NCBI RefSeq assembly: GCF_024661895.1
Contig: NZ_CP102453.1
Span: 806,001 to 870,000 of the forward strand
Reading direction: 5' to 3'
Source of the DNA: Fundicoccus culcitae
GTDB lineage: Bacteria > Bacillota > Bacilli > Lactobacillales > Aerococcaceae
DNA: 64,000 nucleotides
Numbering within the stretch: the first letter of the stretch is position 1; each line of letters begins with the position of its first letter. Shown piece after piece: positions 1 to 7,825 of this stretch. Both the position numbers and the translations under genes were made by a program. Under the pieces are notes generated by a model that saw nothing but the letters and a program-made list of their open reading frames with translations, was not told where the DNA came from and made no database searches.

Positions 1-736
1 CTTGTTCGATAGCTGACATATCTAAATCAGCTGAATTGGCATCCATTTTTGCTCCAGTAAGCGTAAAACCTTCTTGTTGCTTTTCCGCACGTCCTAACAT
101 AAACCAAATATACCAAGCACCGAATATGATACAATTTAACGCACCCAAAATTCCTAGCCAAGGTGCAGACATAGGGTTAGTTCCTAAATATTCAATAGGA
201 ATTAAATTTTGAATAGCTGGAGATCCAGGTAAAATGGCTGTCCACATAGATCCACCATAAACAGCAACTGCAATAATCATATGCCAAGGAATATCCAATT
301 TTTTAAAGATAGTTAAACAAATTGGTGCGATAGTAAAGATAACAACAAAACCACTCACACCACCGAAAGATAAGATTGCAGTAATAGCTGATAATCCCAT
401 CAATACCCAATAATTTTTTACTTTCCCAGTCCCTTTAATTTTTGAAGTCCATTGATAGATTTTATTGGCAATTGATTGAGCAGCGCCAGAATCACCAATC
501 ATCGCTCCTAAGATTGTTGCAGGTAAGAAAATAAGAAAATTACTTCTAACAAAGCCAGCAAAAGAGTCAGCATATTCACCAGTAAAACTTTCAATTATCG
601 GTAAACCAGAAAAAACAATAACAATTAAAGAGGCGATAGGTCCAATTAATAAAATTGGATATCCTCTATATGATCCAATTACTAGTACGACTAAAGCAAT
701 CAGTATTCCAATAAAACTCAATAATCCAGCATCCAT
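1..736 (-). CDS. GntP-family permease, N-terminal part (cut by window edge)
   Basis: This is the first 245 residues of a polytopic membrane protein, read leftward and running off the window. I see alternating hydrophobic helices, beginning MDAGLLSFIGILIALVVLVI and including a conserved-looking GGVSGFVVIFTIAPI stretch, as in the GntP family of gluconate/glycerate/organic-acid proton symporters. The ATG at 736 follows an AAAAGGAG ribosome site. It is divergent from a CdaR-type regulator across about 350 bp. In known loci CdaR-like regulators control glycerate or sugar-diacid uptake and glycerate kinase, so glycerate or a related acid is a likely substrate (inference). A kinase gene could lie just beyond the left edge. 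A CitMHS-type carrier is a less likely alternative. Confidence 0.7.
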   Translation of the reverse strand, partial: MDAGLLSFIGILIALVVLVIGSYRGYPILLIGPIASLIVIVFSGLPIIESFTGEYADSFAGFVRSNFLIFLPATILGAMIGDSGAAQSIANKIYQWTSKIKGTGKVKNYWVLMGLSAITAILSFGGVSGFVVIFTIAPICLTIFKKLDIPWHMIIAVAVYGGSMWTAILPGSPAIQNLIPIEYLGTNPMSAPWLGILGALNCIIFGAWYIWFMLGRAEKQQEGFTLTGAKMDANSADLDMSAIEQ

Positions 737-1083
737 TTATTTACACTCCTTTTTAATATCGATAGACTTGAACAGAAAATAATTTTTCATTATCCCTCCT
801 ACATTCAATGTATGCCTTGACCCAAATGAAAATACACCCTTCTTATAATGAATTAATTAAATTAATTACATATACCAATTCCGTCCAATTAATAATTGAC
901 TTTTACATTGGTTTTAAATAAGATGTGTATAATTATGTAAGCGCACCCTATGTCTTACAGTATATTTATTCACCTATACACAAACAATGTTACCTGTAAC
1001 AAATATTTTAGGCGTTTTTTGTTTTTGCATAAATTAATCTTATAAACCGTATCCGGATAGTATTTATAGAAAGGGATTTCATT
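737..1083. promoter_or_regulatory. Divergent control region, GntP permease / CdaR regulator
   Basis: This 347-bp AT-rich gene-free stretch separates the two divergent genes. A sigma-A-like promoter pointing to the regulator is visible: TTGACT (896-901), 17-bp spacer, TAAGAT (919-924). I could not pick out a convincing operator by eye. The regulator presumably binds here, as CdaR-family proteins do at their own divergent promoters. Confidence 0.45.
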
Positions 1084-2235
1084 TTGAGTAAATTAAGTTC
1101 ATTAAATATTTTAACTTCCACGGCGCAAAATATTGTGGATGAAATAAAAAAGATTATCCAGCAAGATATTAACTTTTTTACCCTTGACGGAAGTATCTTA
1201 GCCAGTACCGATGCGAGTCGGATTGGAGAAACGAATCACGAAGGGGCTATCACAGCCATGAAGGAAAATGAAGTCGTTATTATTAACTATGATAATGAAT
1301 ATGAAGGCGCTCGTAAGGGAATTAATCTAGCTATTACTTTAGATCATGAAGTAGTAGGAGCTATTGGTGTCACCGGTGATCATAAAGAAGTTATTAAGTA
1401 TGCCGAAATCATTAAACAAATGACCGAAATTCTTATTCGTGAGAACATCTCGAAAGAATTAATCTTTAATAGTGGTAACTCTTACCATTATATTATCGAT
1501 TATATTATTAGCGAAAAGTTCAATGCCGAACAGTCACGTTCGATTGAAGTATTATATAATTTTAATTTTATTGAATATCGAACCTGTATCATTGCTAAAT
1601 CAACCCACGAAACAACAATGTTATCGCTAAATCAATCTGATTTATTTAGGGAGATTTATTTTCTATTAGGCAATGAAAGTCAAGATGTTTTTGAAATACG
1701 CGGGGAATCCATCATAATCATTTCTAATCAAAAATCCTCTTCGCAAATAATCAATAACCTGCAAACTATCTATAAAGTATTTAAAGACAAATTTAATGTA
1801 GAGTTGAGTTTCGGTATTGGTACGACGAACAATTTGGAGCAAGGATATGTTGATAGCCTACATACAGCTGAAATTGCCTTAAATTGGAATCTAAATGTTT
1901 CACATCATCACTATGCTTTTTATAATGATTTAAAACACGAAGCACTACTGATGAGTTTAGGTCAAGAACAAGTTGCCATTTTTCTCAATAAAATTTTCGG
2001 AAATTTGAAAACGAGTGAAATCGAAGAAATTGTGGATTTAATGGATGTTTATACCGAAGTCAATGGTAGTATTAATGAAGCAGCTGAAAAATTATTTATC
2101 CATAAAAATACGGTCCAATACCGGTTAAATAAAATAAAAAATCATACCGGTTTAGATCCCAGACTGCTTAATGATTATTTTGTTTTAGAACTAGCCTGTG
2201 CTGTTTATAAATTACGCTCAAATTATTTAAACTAA
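1084..2235 (+). CDS. CdaR-family sugar-diacid/glycerate-responsive transcriptional regulator
   Basis: 383 residues, TTG start behind AGAAAGGG. The first ~130 residues match the putative sugar-diacid recognition domain (NILTSTAQNIVDEI, GIGTTNNL-type and IGVTGDHKEV motifs). The middle resembles the GGDEF-like region of PucR/CdaR proteins. Residues ~315-370 (NGSINEAAEKLFIHKNTVQY) form the PucR-type C-terminal helix-turn-helix. The family activates genes for uptake and phosphorylation of glycerate, galactarate and glucarate. Its divergent partner is a GntP permease, which supports a glycerate-type role. The exact effector is not visible. A strong bidirectional terminator follows. Confidence 0.8.
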   Translation: MSKLSSLNILTSTAQNIVDEIKKIIQQDINFFTLDGSILASTDASRIGETNHEGAITAMKENEVVIINYDNEYEGARKGINLAITLDHEVVGAIGVTGDHKEVIKYAEIIKQMTEILIRENISKELIFNSGNSYHYIIDYIISEKFNAEQSRSIEVLYNFNFIEYRTCIIAKSTHETTMLSLNQSDLFREIYFLLGNESQDVFEIRGESIIIISNQKSSSQIINNLQTIYKVFKDKFNVELSFGIGTTNNLEQGYVDSLHTAEIALNWNLNVSHHHYAFYNDLKHEALLMSLGQEQVAIFLNKIFGNLKTSEIEEIVDLMDVYTEVNGSINEAAEKLFIHKNTVQYRLNKIKNHTGLDPRLLNDYFVLELACAVYKLRSNYLN

Positions 2236-2238
2236 GCA

Positions 2239-2281
2239 AAAAAGCTAAGTTCATTCCCCCATAAGAATGAACTTAGCTTTA
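2239..2281. terminator. Bidirectional intrinsic terminator
   Basis: A 15-bp stem (AAAGCTAAGTTCATT pairing with AATGAACTTAGCTTT) has A and T runs on both sides. It lies between the convergent CdaR-like gene and the membrane protein gene, so it can serve both strands. Confidence 0.8.
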
Positions 2282-2296
2282 TTGATTAACCTTAAC

Positions 2297-2938
2297 TCAA
2301 ACTCCACCTTGCACTTGTATAATACTTTGACTCTCAACAAAGGCACCTATCAACATCAAGACGAGGCCTAGCACAACCACAACGATTTCAGTGGTATTTA
2401 TTTGAAGGGTTGTCCAATGGCGGGTTTGGGTGGTTTTACCATCGATCAAAACTAAGGCGAATTTGGCGGTTCCGCATAATATCAATAACTGCCCCATAAT
2501 TTCCCATAAGCCACCGCGTTGAAAGATCATTGTCATTCCCAGCAAGCGTTCTAGTAAAGGGACGGCGGGACTTTCGACCGCAAACGACCATGTTCCTAAT
2601 GTGATGGCATTGATGATGATTAAGACAAAAAACACACTATACCCTAAAGGAAAGTAAACTTCAGACGGGTTTTTACGTGACGCAAATAAATTCCCCAAAA
2701 GGATAAAACCCACAGACATTAAATTATAGCTTAAAATTTGCAGTGTAGAAAACAGTAAACTAGGAGATGTTTCCCAATTTTGAACAGGGTTGCGACTGCG
2801 TAGGATTCCTTCCGGTAAAATATAATAACTGACAACCGTGACAAGGGTAAAGACAGCTAAAAAAGATAATAAGGTCCAGAGAATTCTGTCGGTAAGCTTT
2901 TCCGATACTAATTTTGCTTTAAAGGCTTGAGGTATCAT
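2297..2938 (-). CDS. Integral membrane protein of unknown function
   Basis: 213 residues with four to five hydrophobic helices (near residues 20-42, 65-88, 98-120, 145-165, 183-203). The start ATG follows AAGGAGAG. I do not recognise the family. No signal peptide or catalytic motif is evident. The gene stands alone, divergent from the MGMT-family gene. One copy of the dispersed GGTATTTATT motif (2393-2402) lies inside its 3' part, read in antisense as Q-I-N-T-T. Confidence 0.6.
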   Translation of the reverse strand: MIPQAFKAKLVSEKLTDRILWTLLSFLAVFTLVTVVSYYILPEGILRSRNPVQNWETSPSLLFSTLQILSYNLMSVGFILLGNLFASRKNPSEVYFPLGYSVFFVLIIINAITLGTWSFAVESPAVPLLERLLGMTMIFQRGGLWEIMGQLLILCGTAKFALVLIDGKTTQTRHWTTLQINTTEIVVVVLGLVLMLIGAFVESQSIIQVQGGV

Positions 2939-2993
2939 TTTTTCACTCTCCTTGAAAGTATACTATAATGGATTGAAAAGGAGTGTTAAGTCT

Positions 2994-3302
2994 ATGGCGT
3001 CAAAGTTAACTGAAGATCTTATTTATGAAATTTTATCCGTCGTTGAAGAGATCCCCCCTGGCAAAGTAAGTACCTACGGTCAAATCGCCAAATTGATTGG
3101 CAGAGATAAAAACGCCCGTCTAGTCGGTAAAGTGCTTAGCCAAGCCGATTATTACGGTCAATATCCCTGCCACCGTGTTGTCAATCACGCAGGACGTCTG
3201 GCACCACACTTTCCCGAACAAAAACAACGGTTACTTGAAGAAGGCATTCCCTTCAAAGATGCAAACCATGTCGATATCAAGCGCTGTCAATGGGACCTCT
3301 AA
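2994..3302 (+). CDS. MGMT-family (alkyltransferase DNA-binding domain) protein
   Basis: About 102 residues from the ATG at 2994, which has AGGAG ten bases upstream; an in-frame TTG at 2952 is less likely because it precedes the promoter -10. The protein is the C-terminal domain of O6-alkylguanine-DNA alkyltransferase alone: GKVSTYGQIAKLIGR helix, then PCHRVV. The reactive cysteine of PCHRV is present, unlike alkyltransferase-like proteins that carry Trp there. It therefore may repair O6-alkylguanine directly or act as a lesion sensor feeding excision repair. A TATAAT (2964-2969) sits suitably upstream. Confidence 0.8.
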   Translation: MASKLTEDLIYEILSVVEEIPPGKVSTYGQIAKLIGRDKNARLVGKVLSQADYYGQYPCHRVVNHAGRLAPHFPEQKQRLLEEGIPFKDANHVDIKRCQWDL

Positions 3303-3502
3303 CACTTCACCCCTCATGAGCTTGCCAAACACATTCTGTCATTGTCTTTTCAGTAAATATCGCTCTGGTTTTCCTTAATTTGCTAAGTGGCAGCTGGATG
3401 CGTTCATTGCAGTTGATTAACATCGCGTTCCATCAAAACACGCTTATCTGTTGAGCTTATTAATTATATTTATTTTACTAGAAAAAGAGCTAAAGCACTA
3501 TC

Positions 3503-4030
3503 CTATTCTTTTTGTTTTAGTTTGTTTATTTTAAAGTTCAAACGAACTATCCCATACAAAAATAAAAAGACAATAACGGTCAACAAAATGGCAAAAACAA
3601 GCGTAAACCCTTCTCGTTCTCCACTAATAATCATCGACCAATAATCAAGTGCAAGCCAGCCTTCTAAAATTAAAAAGACTAAGAGTAAAGAGAGGATACG
3701 TTTGAAGTGTTCAATTTTAGACTCATTATCATTGAAAATTTCAAACGGTTTGCCATCATTTACTTTACGATAATACGCCCAGTTACCGACTTGTGTCATT
3801 ATTTCAATACCCGTTTCTTCTAGAAAGGTAAAATAATCTTTCATTTTTTCGTTACCGACATTCAGGTATTCGAGGGCATACTGGTATTTATTGGGCTCGT
3901 CTTTTTCAAAAGTATAGCGGAAAAAGCCAGGTTTCTTCAGTTGCCAACCTTGTGCTGACATGTCATTCAGCCAAGTGATTTCTCTTTCATAATCCCAAGT
4001 CATAAAAACTTTATAAACTGTCTTTTCCAT
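3503..4030 (-). CDS. DUF2812 membrane protein, partner of PadR regulator
   Basis: 175 residues. The first ~110 form the soluble DUF2812 domain (KVFMTWDYEREITWLNDMS, GWQLKK, KYQYALEYL), followed by two transmembrane helices (~112-130 and ~145-163) and a basic tail. The start overlaps the end of the PadR gene by 20 bp and has AGGAGG upstream, so the two are translationally coupled. DUF2812 proteins usually sit with PadR regulators and are thought to be membrane anti-regulators or stress sensors; the function is not established. Confidence 0.8.
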   Translation of the reverse strand: MEKTVYKVFMTWDYEREITWLNDMSAQGWQLKKPGFFRYTFEKDEPNKYQYALEYLNVGNEKMKDYFTFLEETGIEIMTQVGNWAYYRKVNDGKPFEIFNDNESKIEHFKRILSLLLVFLILEGWLALDYWSMIISGEREGFTLVFAILLTVIVFLFLYGIVRLNFKINKLKQKE

Positions 4031-4343
4031 TTTCTAAACCTCCTAGGATTTTCTTGCCGTTCGTATATAACTCGCTTAAGCGTTCAATTTCATGTTCAAC
4101 GACCTCTTGTCCTTCAGAGGTGATTTTATATTCTTTTTTGCGACTATTCTTTTCAACATCTAACGCTACGATCCAACCTTTATCTTGCAAGGCGTTTAAT
4201 GCCCCATATAAGGTTCCAGCTGCTAAAGTTACTCGACCTTTACTCATCGCTTCCACATTTTGCATGATGCCATAGCCATGTAAGGGTTGATAGAGCGAGA
4301 GTAAAATATAATAATGGGCTTCCGTTAAGACAATATTGCTCAT
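4011..4343 (-). CDS. PadR-family transcriptional regulator
   Basis: 110 residues with a PadR winged helix-turn-helix: ILLSLYQPLHGYGIMQNVEA, then LAAGTLYGALNALQDKGWI, then a short C-terminal dimerisation helix. The start follows GGAGGAGGT. Its promoter is near consensus and carries two perfect inverted repeats (see 4374-4414), indicating autorepression of the PadR-DUF2812 operon. The ligand is unknown. Confidence 0.88.
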   Translation of the reverse strand: MSNIVLTEAHYYILLSLYQPLHGYGIMQNVEAMSKGRVTLAAGTLYGALNALQDKGWIVALDVEKNSRKKEYKITSEGQEVVEHEIERLSELYTNGKKILGGLENGKDSL

Positions 4344-4373
4344 TGTTACCTCCTCCTTATTACTTCATCCGAT

Positions 4374-4414
4374 ATATCGCCTTCCGATATATTTATTATA
4401 TCGTCACCCGATAT
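4374..4414 (-). promoter_or_regulatory. Twin PadR operators, ATATCG-N5-CGATAT
   Basis: Two perfect inverted repeats, ATATCG-N5-CGATAT, lie at 4374-4390 and 4398-4414, 24 bp centre to centre, so on nearly the same DNA face. The right one fills the spacer of the promoter TTGACA (4423-4418) - 17 bp - TATAAT (4400-4395), and the left one covers the early transcribed region. This placement would block polymerase directly. Confidence 0.75.
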
Positions 4415-4423
4415 AATTGTCAA
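4395..4423 (-). promoter_or_regulatory. Promoter of the PadR-DUF2812 operon
   Basis: TTGACA and TATAAT, both perfect, are separated by 17 bp on the minus strand. Expected to be strong when not repressed; the spacer holds one of the two inverted repeats. Confidence 0.8.
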
Positions 4424-4440
4424 TATTTATTGACCAAAAA

Positions 4441-4486
4441 AGTGCTTGCCTTAAAAGTTTAATCACAAACTTTTAAGGCAAGCACT
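4441..4486 (-). terminator. Terminator of the thiamin operon
   Basis: A perfect 20-bp stem with a 6-nt loop lies just past the thiW stop codon; its minus-strand 3' side runs into a T-rich tract (A run at 4435-4440 on the plus strand). Confidence 0.85.
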
Positions 4487-4502
4487 TCAAATTTCTATGA
4501 TT

Positions 4503-4982
4503 TTAGCTTTGGTCAATTCTAAAAACCGACCATCTACTCAATACCTTTACAGCGAAATAGCCAGCTATCGCACCTAAAATAGCCGATGGCAGAAAGAAAG
4601 GAATATAATAGAACGCGTGAGGTAAGTCTAAACCTAAAATAAACTCCATTGGAAAATAATAGATCACCGCCGACAGAATCCCCGACCCAAAAATTTCAGC
4701 CAAAGTGGTCAACAGATAGTTTTTCGTTCTCTTATAAACAAAACCTGCTAACAAAGCCCCAACCCAGCCACTGGTTGCAATAAAAGTCCGTCCACTCAAT
4801 AACATACGCAAACCACCTGATAAAAAGGCTGCTAATGCATTGTACCATGGTCCTAACAATACGGCCCCAATCACATTCATCATATGTTGGGCTGGAGCCA
4901 TGTTAGGAAAAACGAGGATCGTCGATAAAACAAACGACATGGCTACAAACAAAGCTAAGAGCGTCATTTTTCGTGTTTTCAT
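4503..4982 (-). CDS. thiW: ThiW, substrate-binding S component of an ECF transporter for thiazole
   Basis: 159 residues, five or six membrane helices. Motifs typical of ThiW are seen: FVLSTILVFPNMAPAQHMMN, GGLRMLLSGRTFIAT and YYFPMEFILG. ThiW is the predicted hydroxyethylthiazole-specific S component, which works with a shared ECF energising module encoded elsewhere. It is the last gene of the TPP-controlled operon and overlaps thiD by 4 bp. With ThiM, it makes the salvage path: uptake, then phosphorylation of thiazole. Confidence 0.87.
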   Translation of the reverse strand: MKTRKMTLLALFVAMSFVLSTILVFPNMAPAQHMMNVIGAVLLGPWYNALAAFLSGGLRMLLSGRTFIATSGWVGALLAGFVYKRTKNYLLTTLAEIFGSGILSAVIYYFPMEFILGLDLPHAFYYIPFFLPSAILGAIAGYFAVKVLSRWSVFRIDQS

Positions 4983-5764
4983 CGTAAATGGTAACCATGA
5001 TCTAATGGGCCCGAACCTCTCCCTAAGTCTAATTGTGCGGCAATGGCACCCGTTAAGTACTGTTTGGCTTTATCAATACTTGTAGGCAAATCAAAGCCTT
5101 TGGCTAAATTGGCTGCAATCGCAGATGATAAGGTACACCCTGTCCCATGGGTGTTGGGATTATCAATGCGTTGACTCTCATACCAATAAATTTCCCCTTC
5201 ATAAGCCAAAACATCAATAGCTGCTTCGTCTTTCAAGTGACCCCCTTTGACCAAAACGCCTGTTTTAAAACGTTCAGCCATGGCTTTAGCCACTTCAAGC
5301 ATGTCTTCAGAGGTATTTATTTGGGTGTTTTGAATTTGTTCGGCTTCAGAAATATTGGGGGTAATAACGGTTGCCAAGGGAAAAAGCTCATGATAATAAA
5401 TATCCGCATCTTCATTATTAAATAATTTCGCCCCTGATGTAGCAACCATAACCGGATCAATCACAATGTTTTCGGCTTGGTATTCTTTAAGTAAGCGCGT
5501 CATCACTTTAATGGAATCTGAATTGCCTGCCATACCTATTTTAACCGCATCTGGACGAATGTCATCAAAGACTGATCGTATTTGTGCTTCCAGTAAGTCA
5601 GCATCAAGGATAAAGGCTTGTTGAACACCCCTTGTATTTTGTGCCGTAATAGCGGTGATAGCCGACATGCCATACACATCATTAGCTAAAAAGGTTTTTA
5701 AATCCGCTTGGATACCTGCTCCTCCTGAAGAATCTGATCCCGCGATTGTTAATGCTGTTTTCAT
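4979..5764 (-). CDS. thiD: Hydroxymethylpyrimidine/phosphomethylpyrimidine kinase ThiD
   Basis: 261 residues, full length for the ribokinase-like ThiD family. It begins [20 protein letters not shown], the HMP-binding N terminus, and carries the catalytic loop [20 protein letters not shown] near residue 210. It phosphorylates HMP to HMP-P and then HMP-PP, the pyrimidine half for ThiE. The start directly abuts the thiE stop. It lies third in the thiM-thiE-thiD-thiW operon under the TPP riboswitch. Confidence 0.93.
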   Translation of the reverse strand: MKTALTIAGSDSSGGAGIQADLKTFLANDVYGMSAITAITAQNTRGVQQAFILDADLLEAQIRSVFDDIRPDAVKIGMAGNSDSIKVMTRLLKEYQAENIVIDPVMVATSGAKLFNNEDADIYYHELFPLATVITPNISEAEQIQNTQINTSEDMLEVAKAMAERFKTGVLVKGGHLKDEAAIDVLAYEGEIYWYESQRIDNPNTHGTGCTLSSAIAANLAKGFDLPTSIDKAKQYLTGAIAAQLDLGRGSGPLDHGYHLR

Positions 5765-6472
5765 TTATTTCATCTCCTGTGTTAATTGTGTCCACGTATC
5801 AACTAAATCTTTCGCGGCTAAATACGGATTGTCTGCCGCTGCGATAGCTGAGACAACAAAATAGCCGTCAACACCCGTTGCATATAATTCTGGCAAATCT
5901 TTTACCGTCACGCCCCCACCAATAACCACTGGCAATGGACTAACGGTGGCTAATTCTTGCAACTCACTAAAACTCCTTAAGGTAATGTCTTGGTCAAGTC
6001 CGTCATAGTAACCCGCATCTTTTTTGGTGGTGGTTGGATGCAGGGGTCCGGCACCAAAGTAATCGATGGCGGAAATATCCGCTGTCTTTACATAGTCAAT
6101 GAGGTATTTACTGGAGGCGGATAAACCAATGACCGCATCTTCACCTAAATATTTGCGACACACTTCAACGGGAATATCGGTTTGACCCACATGGATACCG
6201 TCAACTTTATAACCCATTTCACGACAGGTCAGTACAATATCTAAGCGATCATTGACTACTAGCGTAACTTTATCTTGCTGATGCATTTGTTGAATCAAAT
6301 CAGCCGTAGCATTGGTCAAGTCAATAATTTCCTTAGCTTCACTCATCTTCGAGCGAATTTGAATGAAGGTAATACCGGCTTCAATCGCTTGTCGGATAAT
6401 CGTAAGGACATCCCGCCCTAAGGTATTTTCCGGGCCAATCACCAAATAATGGCTTAAATTAAAGTTTTTCAT
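5765..6472 (-). CDS. thiE: Thiamine-phosphate synthase ThiE
   Basis: 235 residues counted from the second of two adjacent ATGs, six bases after GGAGG. A (beta/alpha)8 barrel with [41 protein letters not shown] (pyrophosphate-binding loop) and VIGGGV. It joins HMP-PP and thiazole phosphate into thiamine phosphate. The start lies inside the thiM 3' end (overlap ~14 bp), as usual in tightly packed operons. Confidence 0.93.
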   Translation of the reverse strand: MKNFNLSHYLVIGPENTLGRDVLTIIRQAIEAGITFIQIRSKMSEAKEIIDLTNATADLIQQMHQQDKVTLVVNDRLDIVLTCREMGYKVDGIHVGQTDIPVEVCRKYLGEDAVIGLSASSKYLIDYVKTADISAIDYFGAGPLHPTTTKKDAGYYDGLDQDITLRSFSELQELATVSPLPVVIGGGVTVKDLPELYATGVDGYFVVSAIAAADNPYLAAKDLVDTWTQLTQEMK

Positions 6473-7283
6473 CATTAACCTCCTTCATGGGATTACTAGC
6501 AATTTCGTCTGCCGTTAAATGATAGAGACTATCTAGAAAATGGGCTTGAAACGTTCCTGGACCTTGAGCAACTTGTTCCGCTTTTTGCCCAGCAACATTA
6601 AAGGCATTCACAGCGGTTATTGCAGCTATCATGGGATTTGAATGAGCCAAATAAACGGCCATCACCCCTCCAAGCATACACCCCATGCCTGAAATAGTCT
6701 CCATCCACGCTGAACCGCCATAAGAGATCACCATCGTCTTTCCGTCCGTAATCAAATCAGTCGGACCACTGACAACCACCGGATTTTGAATAAATATCGC
6801 TAATTCAATGGCTGCTTTAAGCGCCTGTTCGACGGCGTCCAAGCTATCTACCCCAGTTAACTGACTGCTTTCTTCCGTGAGTTTCCAAATTTGTGCTAAC
6901 TTAATTATTTCAGAAGCATTCCCTTTAATAATCGTTGGGGGATGCTCTTTAATAAAGGCAATCAAGGCATTGTGCAACTGACCTTTGCCTAAGCCAACAG
7001 GATCTAACACCCACTTTTTCCCTTCCCTTTCCAATTGTAAAATGGTTTGTGGGACAAGGTCTTTATATTGTGGTGTCAAGGTTCCCAGATTAATGTACAT
7101 GGCATCACATTTGTTCGCTAAACTTACCCCTTCATCCGCTAGAAAAAACATCGCCGGTGAACCTCCCACGGCAATTTGCGTATTGGCGACAGCATGCATC
7201 GTCACCATATTCGTAATAGATGGTACAAATGTTCTTTGGGCTTTTGTTTGTTCAACTGCTCTTTGAATTTCCTGATGATACAT
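6459..7283 (-). CDS. thiM: Hydroxyethylthiazole kinase ThiM
   Basis: 274 residues from the ATG at 7283, preceded by AAGGAGG; a longer in-frame start would fall inside the riboswitch terminator. Ribokinase-like fold with PSITNMVTMHAVANTQIAVGG-type N terminus (substrate pocket), LDPVGLGKG, IIKGNASEI, VVSGPTDLI and the nucleotide loop SGMGCMLGGVMAVYL with the catalytic Cys. It phosphorylates thiazole alcohol. First gene of the thi operon. Confidence 0.93.
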   Translation of the reverse strand: MYHQEIQRAVEQTKAQRTFVPSITNMVTMHAVANTQIAVGGSPAMFFLADEGVSLANKCDAMYINLGTLTPQYKDLVPQTILQLEREGKKWVLDPVGLGKGQLHNALIAFIKEHPPTIIKGNASEIIKLAQIWKLTEESSQLTGVDSLDAVEQALKAAIELAIFIQNPVVVSGPTDLITDGKTMVISYGGSAWMETISGMGCMLGGVMAVYLAHSNPMIAAITAVNAFNVAGQKAEQVAQGPGTFQAHFLDSLYHLTADEIASNPMKEVNDEKL

Positions 7284-7302
7284 CGCCCGACCTCCTTCTA
7301 TA

Positions 7303-7329
7303 ATAAAAAAAGCAACCCTACTGGATTGC
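7303..7329 (-). terminator. Riboswitch expression-platform terminator
   Basis: On the minus strand GCAATCC-AGTA-GGGTTGC is followed by seven T residues, between the TPP aptamer and thiM. With TPP bound, this stem should form and stop transcription. This is the usual attenuation design in Firmicutes. Confidence 0.82.
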
Positions 7330-7361
7330 CTCAACTGTTTACGTTTAAACATACTATGTTA

Positions 7362-7436
7362 AACATTCCCTTCGCCAGCATTACCTGTTCAGGTTCAATG
7401 AGTATAATCTCAGCTTTTTACAGCACCCCAATAATT
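7362..7436 (-). ncRNA. TPP (THI-box) riboswitch aptamer
   Basis: The minus strand shows the hallmark blocks in order: GGGGTGCT, GCTGAGAT, TGAACCTGAACAGGTAAT and GCTGGCGAAGGGAA. These are the conserved P2/P3 and P4/P5 core sequences of the TPP riboswitch. It precedes a terminator and the thiM-thiE-thiD-thiW operon and so represses salvage when thiamine pyrophosphate is plentiful. Confidence 0.95.
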
Positions 7437-7454
7437 ATTTAATTGTCCTTCCTA

Positions 7455-7485
7455 TTACCTTATAACGATTCACCTAAAATGTCAA
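7455..7485 (-). promoter_or_regulatory. Putative promoter of the thi operon
   Basis: TTGACA on the minus strand (7485-7480) is followed by TATAAG/TAAGGT-like sequence around 7460, just upstream of the riboswitch. The -10 is imperfect, so its exact place is uncertain. Confidence 0.5.
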
Positions 7486-7628
7486 CGATTTCAATAGGCA
7501 GTCATTTCCCCTTTCTAAACAAGTGAATCTACTTACATAAAATATAAACTTTTATTGAAATATAAACATTCAATAAATATTTTTAATATTGAAGGGCTAA
7601 AATTAATCTGTTTTAAGCTTTTATCAAA

Positions 7629-7825
7629 TTGACACCTATAAATTTAATTGATATACTATTTGTGAAGAATTTATCTTGAAAGGAGGAGCGTTTTCAATTT
7701 CTCGTCTTCTTTAGTTGTTTTGCATGAAAGCGGTTATCGCTATTATGTAAGGAAGTGTCTTAGGTCGGTTTTTGTGAAAGCTCGAACATATCGAAGGTAT
7801 TTATTAAAAAGGAGTGGAAAAGGTA
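7629..7825 (+). promoter_or_regulatory. Promoter and long leader of the anchored flavoprotein gene
   Basis: TTGACA (7629-7634), 17-bp spacer, TATACT (7652-7657): a near-consensus promoter. The resulting leader would be about 160 nt. It holds an unused AAAGGAGG (7679-7686) with no evident start codon near it, a tiny ORF at 7724-7747 (MKAVIAI-type), and a copy of GGTATTTATT at 7796-7805 just before the true ribosome site. No known riboswitch class is recognised. Upstream, 7440-7628 is AT-rich with nothing visible except the thi promoter. Confidence 0.65.
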
